From Acidiflorens sp963847715 (lineage in GTDB: Bacteria > Acidobacteriota > Terriglobia > Terriglobales > Acidobacteriaceae): a stretch of DNA of 64,000 nucleotides. Location: NCBI GenBank assembly GCA_963847715.1, contig CAWKAZ010000001.1, forward strand, positions 129,646 to 193,645, given 5' to 3'. Below the pieces are notes generated by a model. That model was not told where the DNA came from. It ran no database searches and was given only the letters and a program-made list of their open reading frames with translations. This document shows positions 44,917 to 53,052 of the stretch, piece by piece. The stretch's first letter is position 1. Each line of letters begins with the position of its first letter. The translations under genes were made by a program, and so were the position numbers.

Positions 44917-45218
44917 GATGGCTCCTCGCGATTAAACCAGATGCAAGCGAATCGCCAAGACGTGGATGGGAGAGTTTTCACGTCCGCTTTGTCCTGAGTC
45001 GTTTAGCAGAGAGGGACAAGACGCCAGAATAAGACGCAGCTAAGAATTCGCCGCAGAGGAAAACTCTGCCGCGATCACCCGGCAAGGTTTGCTGGTGAAT
45101 ATGAATGATCTATCGAAGGAGACCACACAAAAATGCAAATCCCATCGCCCCGCGGCAAGCAGGGTTCTATCTTCTTGCTGTGGCTGGGGATTATAGACTT
45201 ACCCCGTTCCTAGTTGAC
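44917..45218. other. Intergenic region upstream of flgF
   Basis: 302 bases. Apart from the possible 26-codon frame at 45133 I see no gene. GAGGAAAACTC is a small palindrome near 45056-45066. No sigma-54 or sigma-28 promoter consensus is convincing. Confidence 0.45.
45133..45213 (+). CDS. Possible 26-residue small protein
   Basis: ATG at 45133 has GAAGGAG 11 bases upstream and reads through SIFLLWLGIIDL, a short hydrophobic segment, to TAG at 45211. It could be a small membrane peptide or chance. No homology claim. Confidence 0.25.
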   Translation: MQIPSPRGKQGSIFLLWLGIIDLPRS

Positions 45219-45665
45219 CTAGTACGGGTACACCGTAATCGTCTTGTCAGTCTTCTGGACGAACATGCGGGCGTGCTCGGCTCGGTCGTTCACGATCACT
45301 TCCACCACCACGCCTCCGCCACCAAACCCCTTTGTGTTCACCGATCCGTAAATGCTGTGAGACTTGACTAATCCCCATTCGCCGCCCGGTCCCCAATCTC
45401 GATAGAAATCGGCGTAGGGGTACTGCGAATATTTCTGCTGATGCTGGCGCCAGTCCGGATCGTTGAAATAGATGCCGTAGGCAGTTTCAAAGTCCTTGTT
45501 CTGGATCGCGGTGAAGAACTTATCGACGGCATGCTCTTCGGGCCAGTTGCGATACATCCAGGCGAGAACGCCCAGAACGACAACGGAGAGGCATACGACC
45601 GCGATCGTGATTTTCCGCCGGCGGGCTTTCGCGGGGTCGTAAACAGGAGCGTCGAGCAGGGTCAT
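45219..45665 (-). CDS. Single-pass membrane protein, conserved hypothetical
   Basis: 148 residues. A basic KARRRK segment precedes one helix at about residues 20-37 (TIAVVCLSVVVLGVLAWM). The outer domain has HAVDKFFTAIQNKDFETAY and SQYPYADFYRDWGPGGEWG, resembling small NTF2-like/DUF4878-like folds, but I cannot assign a family. Divergent from cheY. Confidence 0.7.
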   Translation of the reverse strand: MTLLDAPVYDPAKARRRKITIAVVCLSVVVLGVLAWMYRNWPEEHAVDKFFTAIQNKDFETAYGIYFNDPDWRQHQQKYSQYPYADFYRDWGPGGEWGLVKSHSIYGSVNTKGFGGGGVVVEVIVNDRAEHARMFVQKTDKTITVYPY

Positions 45666-45814
45666 AAGTCTTCTTTAAGAATAACGGATTTGGTAGGCAG
45701 AGCGGTAGGAGTCGCATTGCGTGGGTAAAGAAATCGTTTTCAACTGCCGATGTACGTCAAGTCAGGCCGAAGGCGCATTTGCGACCTGACAGGGAATCGG
45801 CGGAGCGGTGGACC

Positions 45815-46201
45815 ATGGATAAGATACGGGCGCTCATCGTGGATGACTCTTCGGTGATGCGCAAGATTGTCGAGCGGTCGCTACGTCAGGCGGGCGTCGA
45901 TCTCGAGAAGGTCTCAGAAGCCTCGAACGGCGCGGAAGCTCTGGCTGTGCTGGAGGGTGGTCCGGTCGACGTAATTCTTTGCGATATCAATATGCCGGTG
46001 ATGGACGGACTGGAGTTCGTCCGTAAGGTCGCCACCATGGAGAGCGCGAAGGGCATTCCGATCGTGATGATTACCACCGAAGGCAGCGAGTCGCATGTGG
46101 TCGACGCGCTATCGGCGGGGGCTCGTGGCTACATCCGCAAGCCCTTTACTCCCGACCAGGTGAAAGAGCATGTCTTGCCCTTGCTGGGGAGGAAGTCATG
46201 A
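45815..46201 (+). CDS. CheY-like single-domain response regulator
   Basis: 128 residues, receiver domain only. Acidic pocket VDDSS at residues 8-12, phospho-acceptor D in CDINMPVMDG near residue 55, T in MITTEG and K in RKPFTP. Matches CheY rather than a DNA-binding regulator. The ATG at 45815 has GGAG/GGTGG upstream. The next gene (CheX-like) overlaps its stop, so it is probably dephosphorylated by that partner. Confidence 0.9.
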   Translation: MDKIRALIVDDSSVMRKIVERSLRQAGVDLEKVSEASNGAEALAVLEGGPVDVILCDINMPVMDGLEFVRKVATMESAKGIPIVMITTEGSESHVVDALSAGARGYIRKPFTPDQVKEHVLPLLGRKS

Positions 46202-46680
46202 GTATGGCCACGGGCTATGCCCCACGGGCTCATGAAGAGAATTGGCTGCCGGTCCTCGAGCTGGCGATTGAAGAGGTATTCGAGATCATGCTGGGCTGCA
46301 AGGTGAAGCCCACAAGGGAACCGGAGGCGATGATCCACGGCCAGTTCACCGCCATGATCGGACTAGCCGGGGCATTGTGCGGCATACTGACGGTTTGCTG
46401 CAGCGCCGAGACCGCGCGTCAGATCGCCCAGTCCATGCTGGGAGACACGGTCGATTGCGAAGACCAGGTATCGGACGCGCTGGGAGAGGTCTGCAACATG
46501 ATCGCCGGGAATTTCAAAAACAAACTCGCTGGTACCGATGAACGATGTTTGTTGAGTGTGCCGAGCGTAGTCAGCGGCGGAGAATATAGCCTCCATTCGA
46601 TGGTAGACGGCAATGCCCTCGAAACCGCGCTGATTTTTCAAGGCGCGCCGGTCTCAGTTCGCCTGCAGTTGCAAAACTGA
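46198..46680 (+). CDS. CheX-like chemotaxis phosphatase
   Basis: 160 residues. Two CheC/CheX-type beta-sheet halves; the phosphatase motif is GEVCNMIAGNFKNKL (ExxN) near residues 95-109. Its ATG overlaps the cheY stop (ATGA). CheX removes phosphate from CheY-P. This two-gene unit sits next to the broken flagellar operon, but no chemoreceptor, CheA or CheW is in the window. Confidence 0.88.
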   Translation: MSMATGYAPRAHEENWLPVLELAIEEVFEIMLGCKVKPTREPEAMIHGQFTAMIGLAGALCGILTVCCSAETARQIAQSMLGDTVDCEDQVSDALGEVCNMIAGNFKNKLAGTDERCLLSVPSVVSGGEYSLHSMVDGNALETALIFQGAPVSVRLQLQN

Positions 46681-46734
46681 CAAAGGCAGGGTTTAGGTCG
46701 CAGGTTTCAGGAACAGAGGGGCGGAATTTGCTAG

Positions 46735-46787
46735 CCAGCGCGTCAGCGCTGGGGCAGGACGGAGGCCGTCCGAGTCCCGCAAGGGAC
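46735..46787. repeat. Triple small hairpin (CCAGCGC / GGACGG / GTCCC stems)
   Basis: Three successive stem-loops: CCAGCGC-GCGCTGG (46735-46752), GGACGG-CCGTCC (46757-46771) and GTCCC-GGGAC (46774-46787). A close relative occurs at 52987-53041. Confidence 0.65.
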
Positions 46788-46847
46788 GCTACTTCCAGTA
46801 ACGATGCGGTAAATCCAACCCCGGCGAAGCTAAGCCGCCGTCGCCAT

Positions 46848-47783
46848 CTACGTCAGCGTCTTCTGCAGCGACGCCTCATCGCCCACCGTCATGCAGGTCT
46901 TCGACCGGTCGATCTGCCGCATCAGTCCCCACAGAACTTTTCCCGGGCCAACTTCTACAAACACCGTGGCTCCCTTTTCGATCAGCAGCCGGACTGATGG
47001 CTCCCATTTCACCGCACCCGTCACCTGACGAACCAGTGCGTCGCGTGCGGCCTCCGCCGAGCTGACTACAACTGCATCGACATTACAAACCACGGAGCAG
47101 GATGGATTTCGAAAGCTGAGTCCATTCAAATCTCCCGCCAGCCGATCCTGCGCGGGCTGCATCAACGCGCAATGGAAGGGTGCGCTTACGGGCAAGCTGA
47201 CGGCCTTCTTCGCGCCGCGTTCGGTCGCTAGCTTGATCGCCCGTTCGACCGCGCCAGCGTTCCCGGAAATCACAATCTGCTCCGGCGAATTAATGTTGGC
47301 CGCCTGGCAGACTTCCCCCTGCGCCGCTTCACGGGCAATTTCGCTGACCTTTTCGAGCGGCATGCCGAGAATGGCCGCCATCGCTCCCACGCCCACCGGC
47401 ACCGCTTCCTGCATATACTGACCACGATTTCGAACCGTGCGCAAGGCATCGGCAAACGACAGAGTGCCCGCAGCCACGTGTGCCGAATATTCTCCCAGGC
47501 TATGTCCAGCGACAAAATCCGGTTGCAAACCTTTTTCCTGCAGCACGCGCCACGCCGCCACCGACGCCGCCAGAATCGCTGGCTGGGTGATTTCCGTCAA
47601 CTTCAACTTCTCTTCCGGACCTTCAAAACACAGTTCCGACAGCTTGTAGCCGACAGCCTCGTCGGCTTCTTCAAACGTCTGCCGCGCCACTGAGTAATTG
47701 GCAGCGAGCTCTTTGCCCATGCCAACTGCTTGCGAACCTTGTCCGGGAAATAGAAATGCAATCGGGGAGTTTGAATTTGTCAT
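46848..47783 (-). CDS. fabD: Malonyl-CoA:ACP transacylase
   Basis: About 311 residues. FLFPGQGSQAVGMG near the start, catalytic serine in GHSLGEYSA near residue 91, arginine in RGQYMQEA, and the histidine in SAPFHCALM. Loads malonyl groups on ACP for fatty acid synthesis. A TTG at 47795 would add four residues; I prefer the ATG at 47783. Last gene of the yceD-rpmF-plsX-fabD set, which usually continues to fabG or acpP but ends here. Confidence 0.95.
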   Translation of the reverse strand: MTNSNSPIAFLFPGQGSQAVGMGKELAANYSVARQTFEEADEAVGYKLSELCFEGPEEKLKLTEITQPAILAASVAAWRVLQEKGLQPDFVAGHSLGEYSAHVAAGTLSFADALRTVRNRGQYMQEAVPVGVGAMAAILGMPLEKVSEIAREAAQGEVCQAANINSPEQIVISGNAGAVERAIKLATERGAKKAVSLPVSAPFHCALMQPAQDRLAGDLNGLSFRNPSCSVVCNVDAVVVSSAEAARDALVRQVTGAVKWEPSVRLLIEKGATVFVEVGPGKVLWGLMRQIDRSKTCMTVGDEASLQKTLT

Positions 47784-47823
47784 GGTTAAAAACAATGAGA
47801 TGCTACGAACATTGAATCGCGCG

Positions 47824-48843
47824 CTAGGTGCTAAGCGCTAAATGCTGCAATTGGGCCAGCTCCCGCTCGATGGTTTCGTTCACTTTCCCTTCAGCGAATT
47901 CTGCAGCCACTCGCACCGCATTCTTGATCGCATTGGTATTGGACGACCCGTGCGTGATGATGCAGACGCCTTTGATCCCCAGCAGCGGAGCGCCGCCATA
48001 CTCGGTGTGATCGAGCCGCTTCTTGAAATCGGAAAATGCGTCGCGCGAAAGATACGCGCCCACCTGCCGCGTGATCGTCGCTCGCAGAGTTTCTTTCAGC
48101 ACGGTCCGAACGAGGCGCGCCACGCCTTCCGAAGTCTTCAGCGCAACGTTGCCGACAAAGCCGTCGGCGACAATCACGTCTACATGGCCGTTATATAAGT
48201 CGCGGCCTTCGACATTGCCGATGAATTGTATGGGAAGCCGCTTCAGCAATTGAAAAGCTTCGCGCGTCAGGTCGTTCCCTTTGCCTTCTTCTTCCCCGAT
48301 CGAAAGCAAACCGACCCGCGGATGCTTCTTCCCAAAGATGGACCGGCAATAAATATCGCCCATCACCGCGAACTGCTCGAGATTTTGCGCGGTGCAATCG
48401 ACGTTCGCGCCAACGTCCAACAAAACCGCCGCCGTGTTGAGCACCGTGGGAAATGCGGCCGCCAGTGCAGGACGATCCACTCCCGGCAGCGCTCCGAGCA
48501 CGACTTTAGCCGCGGCCATGGCCGCGCCCGTATTGCCCGCCGTCACAAAACCGGCGGCCCGCCCTTCGCGCACCAGACGCAGTCCGACTCGGATCGACGA
48601 ATCGCGCTTGCCGCGAATCGCATCCACTTTGTCGTCCATGGTGATGACTTCGCTGGCGTGAACTACCTCCACGGGCAGCCGCCGCGCACCAGGATAGCGC
48701 GCGAGTTCCGCTTTGAGACGGTCTTCCGGCCCCACCAGCAGCACCCGCACGCCGTGGTGGCGTGCCGCCTGCAATGCGCCTTCAATCTCCGGCTTCGGCG
48801 CCTTGTCGGACCCCATCGCATCGAGTGCGATTACGCTAGGCAT
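47824..48843 (-). CDS. plsX: Phosphate acyltransferase PlsX
   Basis: 339 residues. ALDAMGSDKAPKPEIEGA start, DKVDAIRGKRDSS, FVTAGNTGAAMAAAK and VLLDVGANVDC blocks are all PlsX. It makes acyl-phosphate from acyl-ACP for phospholipid synthesis. Follows rpmF directly. Confidence 0.96.
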   Translation of the reverse strand: MPSVIALDAMGSDKAPKPEIEGALQAARHHGVRVLLVGPEDRLKAELARYPGARRLPVEVVHASEVITMDDKVDAIRGKRDSSIRVGLRLVREGRAAGFVTAGNTGAAMAAAKVVLGALPGVDRPALAAAFPTVLNTAAVLLDVGANVDCTAQNLEQFAVMGDIYCRSIFGKKHPRVGLLSIGEEEGKGNDLTREAFQLLKRLPIQFIGNVEGRDLYNGHVDVIVADGFVGNVALKTSEGVARLVRTVLKETLRATITRQVGAYLSRDAFSDFKKRLDHTEYGGAPLLGIKGVCIITHGSSNTNAIKNAVRVAAEFAEGKVNETIERELAQLQHLALST

Positions 48844-48864
48844 GGATGATGAAGAAAGAAGGAA

Positions 48865-49050
48865 CTAGGACTTTTCTTCAACCGCTAGAACTTCGCGCCC
48901 CTTGTAAGTCCCGCACTTTGGGCAGGCACGGTGTGGCATTTTCTGCTCGTGGCAGTTGGGACACTCCGAGAGCGAGTGCTTGGAGAGCGAGTCGTGAGCG
49001 CGCCGCGTAGCCGTGCGCTTCTGTGAATGTCGTCGTTTTGGATTAGGCAT
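48865..49050 (-). CDS. rpmF: 50S ribosomal protein L32
   Basis: 61 residues. MPNPKRRHSQKRTATRRAHD, then the zinc ribbon CPNCHEQKMPHRACPKCGTYKG. Classic position between yceD and plsX. Confidence 0.97.
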   Translation of the reverse strand: MPNPKRRHSQKRTATRRAHDSLSKHSLSECPNCHEQKMPHRACPKCGTYKGREVLAVEEKS

Positions 49051-49060
49051 GATGTTCCTT

Positions 49061-49128
49061 CTTAGTTCTCAGTTGTCAGTTCTCAGTGAACCCGCCTTTA
49101 CTGAAGACTGATAACTGACAACTCTTTA
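49061..49128. repeat. AGTTGTCAGTT hairpin with TTTACTGA core
   Basis: 49071-49081 (AGTTGTCAGTT) pairs with 49113-49123. Flanks repeat AGTTCTCAGT and ACTGATAACTGA words. Between yceD and rpmF. Confidence 0.65.
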
Positions 49129-49677
49129 CTGATTCAATTTCGTCCGTATCTCTTTCAGTGCCGACCAGCGCGGATCTTCCACTTCATCCACGCACGAGCA
49201 CTGCACTTCATTCAAATTCTTGCCGCAATGCGGACACAAACCTTTGCAATCTTCGCGGCAAATCGTCTTCAAAGGCAGCGCCAGCAATACCTGCTCGCGC
49301 AACGTGTCTTCCAACAGCAAACCTTCGCCGCTGTAGTACCCGATCTCGGCCTCGGCGTCCGTCACCGAGAGCTCCTCATGGCCGGAGTCCGTTCCCAGCG
49401 GCCGGTAGAGCAAATCGAAACTGCGCTCCACCGGATGCACCACCGGTTCGAGACAACGCGCACAAGGCACTTCCAGGCTGGTATCCAGCTTGCCTTTTAC
49501 CCGGATGTCCTGCACCACCTTGTGCTTACCGTGATGCTCTTCGACCAGGTCGGCCCGGCCTTCGCTGCGCAGCGGCGATCGCTGCCGCACCTCGTCCCCC
49601 AGATCGATCACACCCGGGCCAAACTCCTCCCGAAAATCGACAGGATTAATCTCCAGATCCTTCAGTTCGATGAGCAT
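49126..49677 (-). CDS. YceD family protein (DUF177)
   Basis: 183 residues. Central VPCARCLEPV motif and, near the C-terminus, the zinc-type cluster CREDCKGLCPHCGKNL with further cysteines in CSCVD. Role linked to 23S rRNA/ribosome assembly in other organisms. The ATG at 49677 follows GGGGG; a GTG at 49698 would add seven residues. First gene of the rpmF-plsX-fabD set. Confidence 0.9.
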   Translation of the reverse strand: MLIELKDLEINPVDFREEFGPGVIDLGDEVRQRSPLRSEGRADLVEEHHGKHKVVQDIRVKGKLDTSLEVPCARCLEPVVHPVERSFDLLYRPLGTDSGHEELSVTDAEAEIGYYSGEGLLLEDTLREQVLLALPLKTICREDCKGLCPHCGKNLNEVQCSCVDEVEDPRWSALKEIRTKLNQ

Positions 49678-49816
49678 CGGAACCCCCGCCGCCCCCACTC
49701 AAATTACCGCAAAGGCCTGCGGAAGTGCGCACAGAGACGAAAGTCTCTCAGGGAGCAATACTTAAGAATAAAGGGCTGAAATAGCGGTGTCAAGCAAGCG
49801 ACGAAATCTCCTGACC

Positions 49817-49840
49817 TAGGGATATGCTAGACTATCCCTA
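49817..49840 (+). promoter_or_regulatory. Probable VapB operator palindrome
   Basis: TAGGGATA at 49817-49824 and its perfect complement TATCCCTA at 49833-49840, with an 8-base spacer, end on the first base of the vapB start codon. Toxin-antitoxin operons are usually autorepressed through such palindromes. A TATGCT -10-like element lies inside it. Confidence 0.7.
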
Positions 49841-50091
49841 TGGCCACCCTATACGTGGAAAATGTGCCCAAGGACCTCTACGAAGCCCTGCGCGCCCGCG
49901 CCCGCAAGAACCGCAGCTCCATCGCCGCCGAAGTGATTGAACTTCTGGAGCAGTTCGTCCCAACCCCGGCCGAGTTGCGGCGGCGCATGCGCGCCTATGA
50001 ACAACTGAGGAAGGTGCAAGCCTCCACGCCTCCCGGCCCGGGGCCTTTTCAAAGCGCAGAAGAAATGATCCGCGAGGATCGCTCGCGGTGA
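49840..50091 (+). CDS. VapB/FitA-type antitoxin
   Basis: 83 residues. The N-terminus LYVENVPKDLYEALRARARKN plus SSIAAEVIELLEQ is a ribbon-helix-helix domain of the FitA class; the C-terminal part with PFQSAEEMIREDR is the likely toxin-binding arm. Its stop overlaps the toxin start by four bases. Probably binds the palindrome at 49817-49840. Confidence 0.85.
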   Translation: MATLYVENVPKDLYEALRARARKNRSSIAAEVIELLEQFVPTPAELRRRMRAYEQLRKVQASTPPGPGPFQSAEEMIREDRSR

Positions 50092-50519
50092 CGACCTGCG
50101 TGGTGGACGCCTGTGTGGCAGTCAAGTGGCTCTTGCCCGCGGCTGGCGAAGGACTCCTCGAACAAGCTAATCATCTCCTCGAAAGACATGCGAGACGCGA
50201 GTTGCAACTGTTGGCACCAAACCTTATCGAGGCGGAGATCGGCAATGTCCTTTGGAAGGCTGTACAGCGCAACCGGATCAGCCCGACGGAAGCCGAGAAT
50301 TCCTTGCGACAGTTCACTGCTCTTGCCATCCACGTCCTTCCCACTTCCGATTTGTTGGGCCAAGCATTGCAAATCGCTGTGGGGTGCAACCGCAGTTTTT
50401 ACGATAGCCTCTATGTCGCGCTCGCTCTCGCGACCAAGACGGAGCTCATTACCGCCGACGAGCGCCTGGTCAACGCCCTCGGCAGCCGCTTCCCCATTCG
50501 CTGGCTGGGAGCTTTCTAG
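50088..50519 (+). CDS. PIN-domain toxin (VapC-like ribonuclease)
   Basis: 143 residues. The PIN acidic residues are in VVDACVAVKW (D7), LIEAEIGNVLW (E near 45), FYDSLYVALA (D near 105) and TADERLV (D near 124), so the active site looks complete. Starts with GTG overlapping the antitoxin stop. Likely cleaves a tRNA or rRNA site; target unknown. Confidence 0.87.
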   Translation: MTTCVVDACVAVKWLLPAAGEGLLEQANHLLERHARRELQLLAPNLIEAEIGNVLWKAVQRNRISPTEAENSLRQFTALAIHVLPTSDLLGQALQIAVGCNRSFYDSLYVALALATKTELITADERLVNALGSRFPIRWLGAF

Positions 50520-50538
50520 TTGGGCACAGGTCTTGCGC

Positions 50539-50544
50539 TATACT
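50539..50544 (+). promoter_or_regulatory. Probable -10 box for the fluoride riboswitch transcript
   Basis: TATACT lies nine bases before the riboswitch core. No good -35 hexamer is seen at the matching distance, so this is a tentative call. Confidence 0.45.
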
Positions 50545-50552
50545 GTGGCGCA

Positions 50553-50599
50553 GGCGATGGAGTTCGCCGTTAACCGCCCTCCGGGCTGATAACTCCTAC
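50553..50599 (+). ncRNA. Fluoride riboswitch (crcB motif)
   Basis: The core GGCGATGGAGTTCGCC at 50553-50568, then TTAACCGC, a short stem CCCTCCGGG, and the end GCTGATAACTCCTAC at 50585-50599 match the crcB RNA consensus (conserved GAUG, CCGC and CUCCUAC elements). It lies just upstream of crcB and would switch on the fluoride channel when fluoride is bound. Confidence 0.92.
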
Positions 50600-50624
50600 A
50601 GAGCTTTTGCAGGAGGACTCCGCC

Positions 50625-51020
50625 TTGAGCATTCAAGCAAGCCATCTCTCCAATTACATCTGGATCGCCCTCGGTGCCGTGGTCGGAGCCAGCGCGCGCT
50701 ACTTCCTGAACACTCTCATCGCGCGCGACATCTCATCCGCGTTTCCCTACGGCACGCTGCTCATCAACATCACCGGCAGCCTCATACTCGGATTTTTCCT
50801 GGTCTTCTCAACCGAGCGCGCGTTGCTTGATCCGCGCTGGCGTCTGCTCGTGGCGGTCGGCTTCTGCGGCTCCTACACGACGTTCTCCAGTTACGCCTTC
50901 GAAAGCTTCGCGCTCATGGAGCAAGGACAGTGGCTCCTGAGCGGCATTAACGTCATCGGTAGCAATGCTCTCTGCCTCGCGGGAGTACTCGCTGGCGCCG
51001 CCCTTGCCCGGGCGCTGTAA
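50625..51020 (+). CDS. crcB: Fluoride ion channel CrcB/Fluc
   Basis: 131 residues with four transmembrane helices. GAVVGASARYFLN in helix 1, GTLLINITGSLILGFFL in helix 2, and GFCGSYTTFSSYAFE in helix 3 are the Fluc signatures. Exports fluoride as a dual-topology dimer. TTG at 50625 is eight bases after AGGAGG; an earlier TTG at 50607 would overlap that site. Regulated by the upstream fluoride riboswitch. Confidence 0.95.
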   Translation: MSIQASHLSNYIWIALGAVVGASARYFLNTLIARDISSAFPYGTLLINITGSLILGFFLVFSTERALLDPRWRLLVAVGFCGSYTTFSSYAFESFALMEQGQWLLSGINVIGSNALCLAGVLAGAALARAL

Positions 51021-51039
51021 AATTGCAGTCGGAGCGGAC

Positions 51040-51357
51040 ATGGCCGTCCAAGTCACGATCTATCTCACCGAAGGCGACTCCTGGCACCATCGCCCGCTGC
51101 ATCTCGAAATCCTGAAATATCTGCGCGAAGAAAATGTCTTCGGAGCGGTCGCCTACCACGCGGTAGCCGGATTCCTCGGGCGCGACCGGGTCCACACCGC
51201 CCACCTCGTCGAAGCCGGAGGCCAGTTGCCTGTCGTCCTCTCCTTTGTCGACACCGACGAGCATGTCAACCGCGTTTTGCCGAAGCTCAAAGAAATGGCC
51301 GCCCAACGCCTCATCGTGCGTGAAAACGTAGTCATCGAGCAAGGCAGCCTCGACTAA
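51040..51357 (+). CDS. DUF190 PII-like protein, CrcB neighbour
   Basis: 105 residues. VTIYLTEGDSWHHRPLHLEI start and GAVAYHAVAGFLG centre are typical of DUF190, a PII-like family often linked to crcB. The ATG at 51040 has GGAG five bases upstream and starts 19 bases after crcB. Probably a cytosolic regulator of fluoride response; not proven. Confidence 0.9.
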   Translation: MAVQVTIYLTEGDSWHHRPLHLEILKYLREENVFGAVAYHAVAGFLGRDRVHTAHLVEAGGQLPVVLSFVDTDEHVNRVLPKLKEMAAQRLIVRENVVIEQGSLD

Positions 51358-51512
51358 ATTCCCCCTCCCCGTGTACCAGTGATTTTTGTCCAAAGTACAC
51401 TCCGATTCCGCCAAATGGCCAATCGCCGCGTGCCCACTCGCACAACCACAAGCACACTCCTGAGAGGGGAAATCGACCCGCACCTCGCGGTACTTTAATG
51501 CAGAGGATCCCC

Positions 51513-52955
51513 ATGTCAGCTTCCATGTCGCACGCCCTACGCCGCAGTTCGAGAGTTCCGGTTTCCCTCCCCGTTCGAGTGACCAGCCTCGAGCCCAATC
51601 CCAAGTTCTCCGAGATCTGCGAGACGCTGGTGGTTAGCGCGCACGGTTGTGCGCTCCGCCTCCCCGTGAAACTAGACGCTGGGAGCGCTCTGCGCCTGCA
51701 AGGACGAGGAGGGCGCCAGACGACCGCCTATGTCGTCTTCTGCCAGCCGCTAGGAGGCGACGGACAAGGCTTTCGCCTGGGCGCACAGCTCGACCAGCCA
51801 GAAAATTTCTGGGGACTGGAATCCTATCCCGATGACTGGAAAGTGGTGGAGATGCCCGCACTCGCGACGCTACAACCTACCAAGAAACCGTCGGCGAAGG
51901 CCGTTGTTCTCGCCCCGCCACCAACCTCTTCCCGGGCTTCGCGAGAAGTGCTCGACAAAATCGAGGAGCAACTCTCCGAAGACCGTTTGCGCGGTGTGCT
52001 CGCATTTCTAGTTCGCCCCTTGCAGGCCGAGGTCACCGAACTCCGCGAGAAGTTGGCCAACAACGCGAAGCGCAATCGTTTCGAAGTATCGCTCGGCTAC
52101 ATTCCTCCCGAACTGGAGGAGAAACTGTGGGAGCGCCTTCGCCAGGACCTGGGCACGCGCGTTCTGCAGGAAACCAGGGAACAGTCCACCGAAATGCTCG
52201 GATCGGCAAAGGCATCCATCGAACAAAAAGTCAGCGCAGCCCTGACGGAGTTCCGCCATCGACTGTCCGGGGAATTGCATTCTGTCGAACAACGTGCGCA
52301 GGTGTTGTCCAAGGAAATTACCACCACCGCGCAGCAACACATCCGCGCCGGAATCGAGAAGCTGCAACGCCAGGCGCTCGACACGGGAGCGCATCTCAAC
52401 GTCCAAAGCGAAAAGCTGTTGACCTCTCTGCAGGGACAACTTGTGAATTCGCACGACGCTCATCGCCGCGAGATTGAGCAAATCCATGCGGAAGCCACTG
52501 GCAAGGCAGAACACCTGCAGTCGGAGGTCACGGACCTGAACCGCCGAATCGGCACGCTGAACGAATCTGTGCGCCGACTCGAGTCCGATCTCGACGCGCA
52601 TCTCGAGGGCGTCGCCGGTGAAATCGTCAAGGAAGCGCGAGCGCACCTTGAGAATGCGGTCGTTCTGAGCCTGAAAGACCTGCAAGCCCGCGGCTCCAAC
52701 GAAGTCGAAAGCCGTCTCAACGAAATCTGCGGCCACCTGAGAACAATCCAAAACCGGATTGAAGAGTCCTTCGCCGGTTCGCTGACCGCCCAAGGCGATG
52801 AAGCCCTGCAGTCCATGGGACAGCAGTTCGAGGAAGTAGCGCATAAGTCCACCGAAAAGTGGCGGCTGGCGCTAGCCAAAGATTTGAATTCAGTTGCAAA
52901 GACTCTGGGCCAACAACTTCGTCAGGACCTGGACACCGAAGGAGAGGGGAGCTAG
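51513..52955 (+). CDS. PilZ-like domain protein with long coiled coil
   Basis: 480 residues. The first 100 residues resemble PilZ: RRSSRVPVSLPVRVTS start and a VSAHGCALRL turn where PilZ has its D/NxSxxG motif; the match is imperfect, so c-di-GMP binding is uncertain. A Pro/Ala linker follows, and residues 150-480 are continuous amphipathic helix with repeats of EKL, QxxxL and RIGTLNESVRRLE, like apolipoprotein or tropomyosin-type coiled coils. No membrane segment. Function unknown; possibly a structural or localisation protein. Confidence 0.75.
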   Translation: MSASMSHALRRSSRVPVSLPVRVTSLEPNPKFSEICETLVVSAHGCALRLPVKLDAGSALRLQGRGGRQTTAYVVFCQPLGGDGQGFRLGAQLDQPENFWGLESYPDDWKVVEMPALATLQPTKKPSAKAVVLAPPPTSSRASREVLDKIEEQLSEDRLRGVLAFLVRPLQAEVTELREKLANNAKRNRFEVSLGYIPPELEEKLWERLRQDLGTRVLQETREQSTEMLGSAKASIEQKVSAALTEFRHRLSGELHSVEQRAQVLSKEITTTAQQHIRAGIEKLQRQALDTGAHLNVQSEKLLTSLQGQLVNSHDAHRREIEQIHAEATGKAEHLQSEVTDLNRRIGTLNESVRRLESDLDAHLEGVAGEIVKEARAHLENAVVLSLKDLQARGSNEVESRLNEICGHLRTIQNRIEESFAGSLTAQGDEALQSMGQQFEEVAHKSTEKWRLALAKDLNSVAKTLGQQLRQDLDTEGEGS

Positions 52956-52986
52956 AACCCAGCCGCGGAGCGGCGTTATTCGTTAG

Positions 52987-53041
52987 CCCAGCGCGTAAGC
53001 GCTGGGTACAGCATCGCATCGACGGCGAGCCCCGGAGGGGC
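52987..53041. repeat. Hairpin pair (CCCAGCGC and GCCCC stems)
   Basis: CCCAGCGC-GTAA-GCGCTGGG at 52987-53006 and GCCCCGGAGGGGC at 53029-53041, between convergent genes. Same family as 46735-46787. Confidence 0.65.
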
Positions 53042-53052
53042 GACACCTCCAC

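Noticed and set aside
44917..45132. Possible c-di-GMP riboswitch upstream of the small frame near flgF
   Set aside because: GCAAGG and GAAAAC fragments are present, but the conserved core elements and stems are missing.
49840..50519. Toxin-antitoxin pair considered as part of a mobile island
   Set aside because: No integrase, transposase, direct-repeat ends or composition change is seen around it.
52008..52844. 278-codon leftward frame inside the PilZ/coiled-coil gene
   Set aside because: It is the mirror of a regular heptad-coded helix and has no start signal; the forward protein is coherent.
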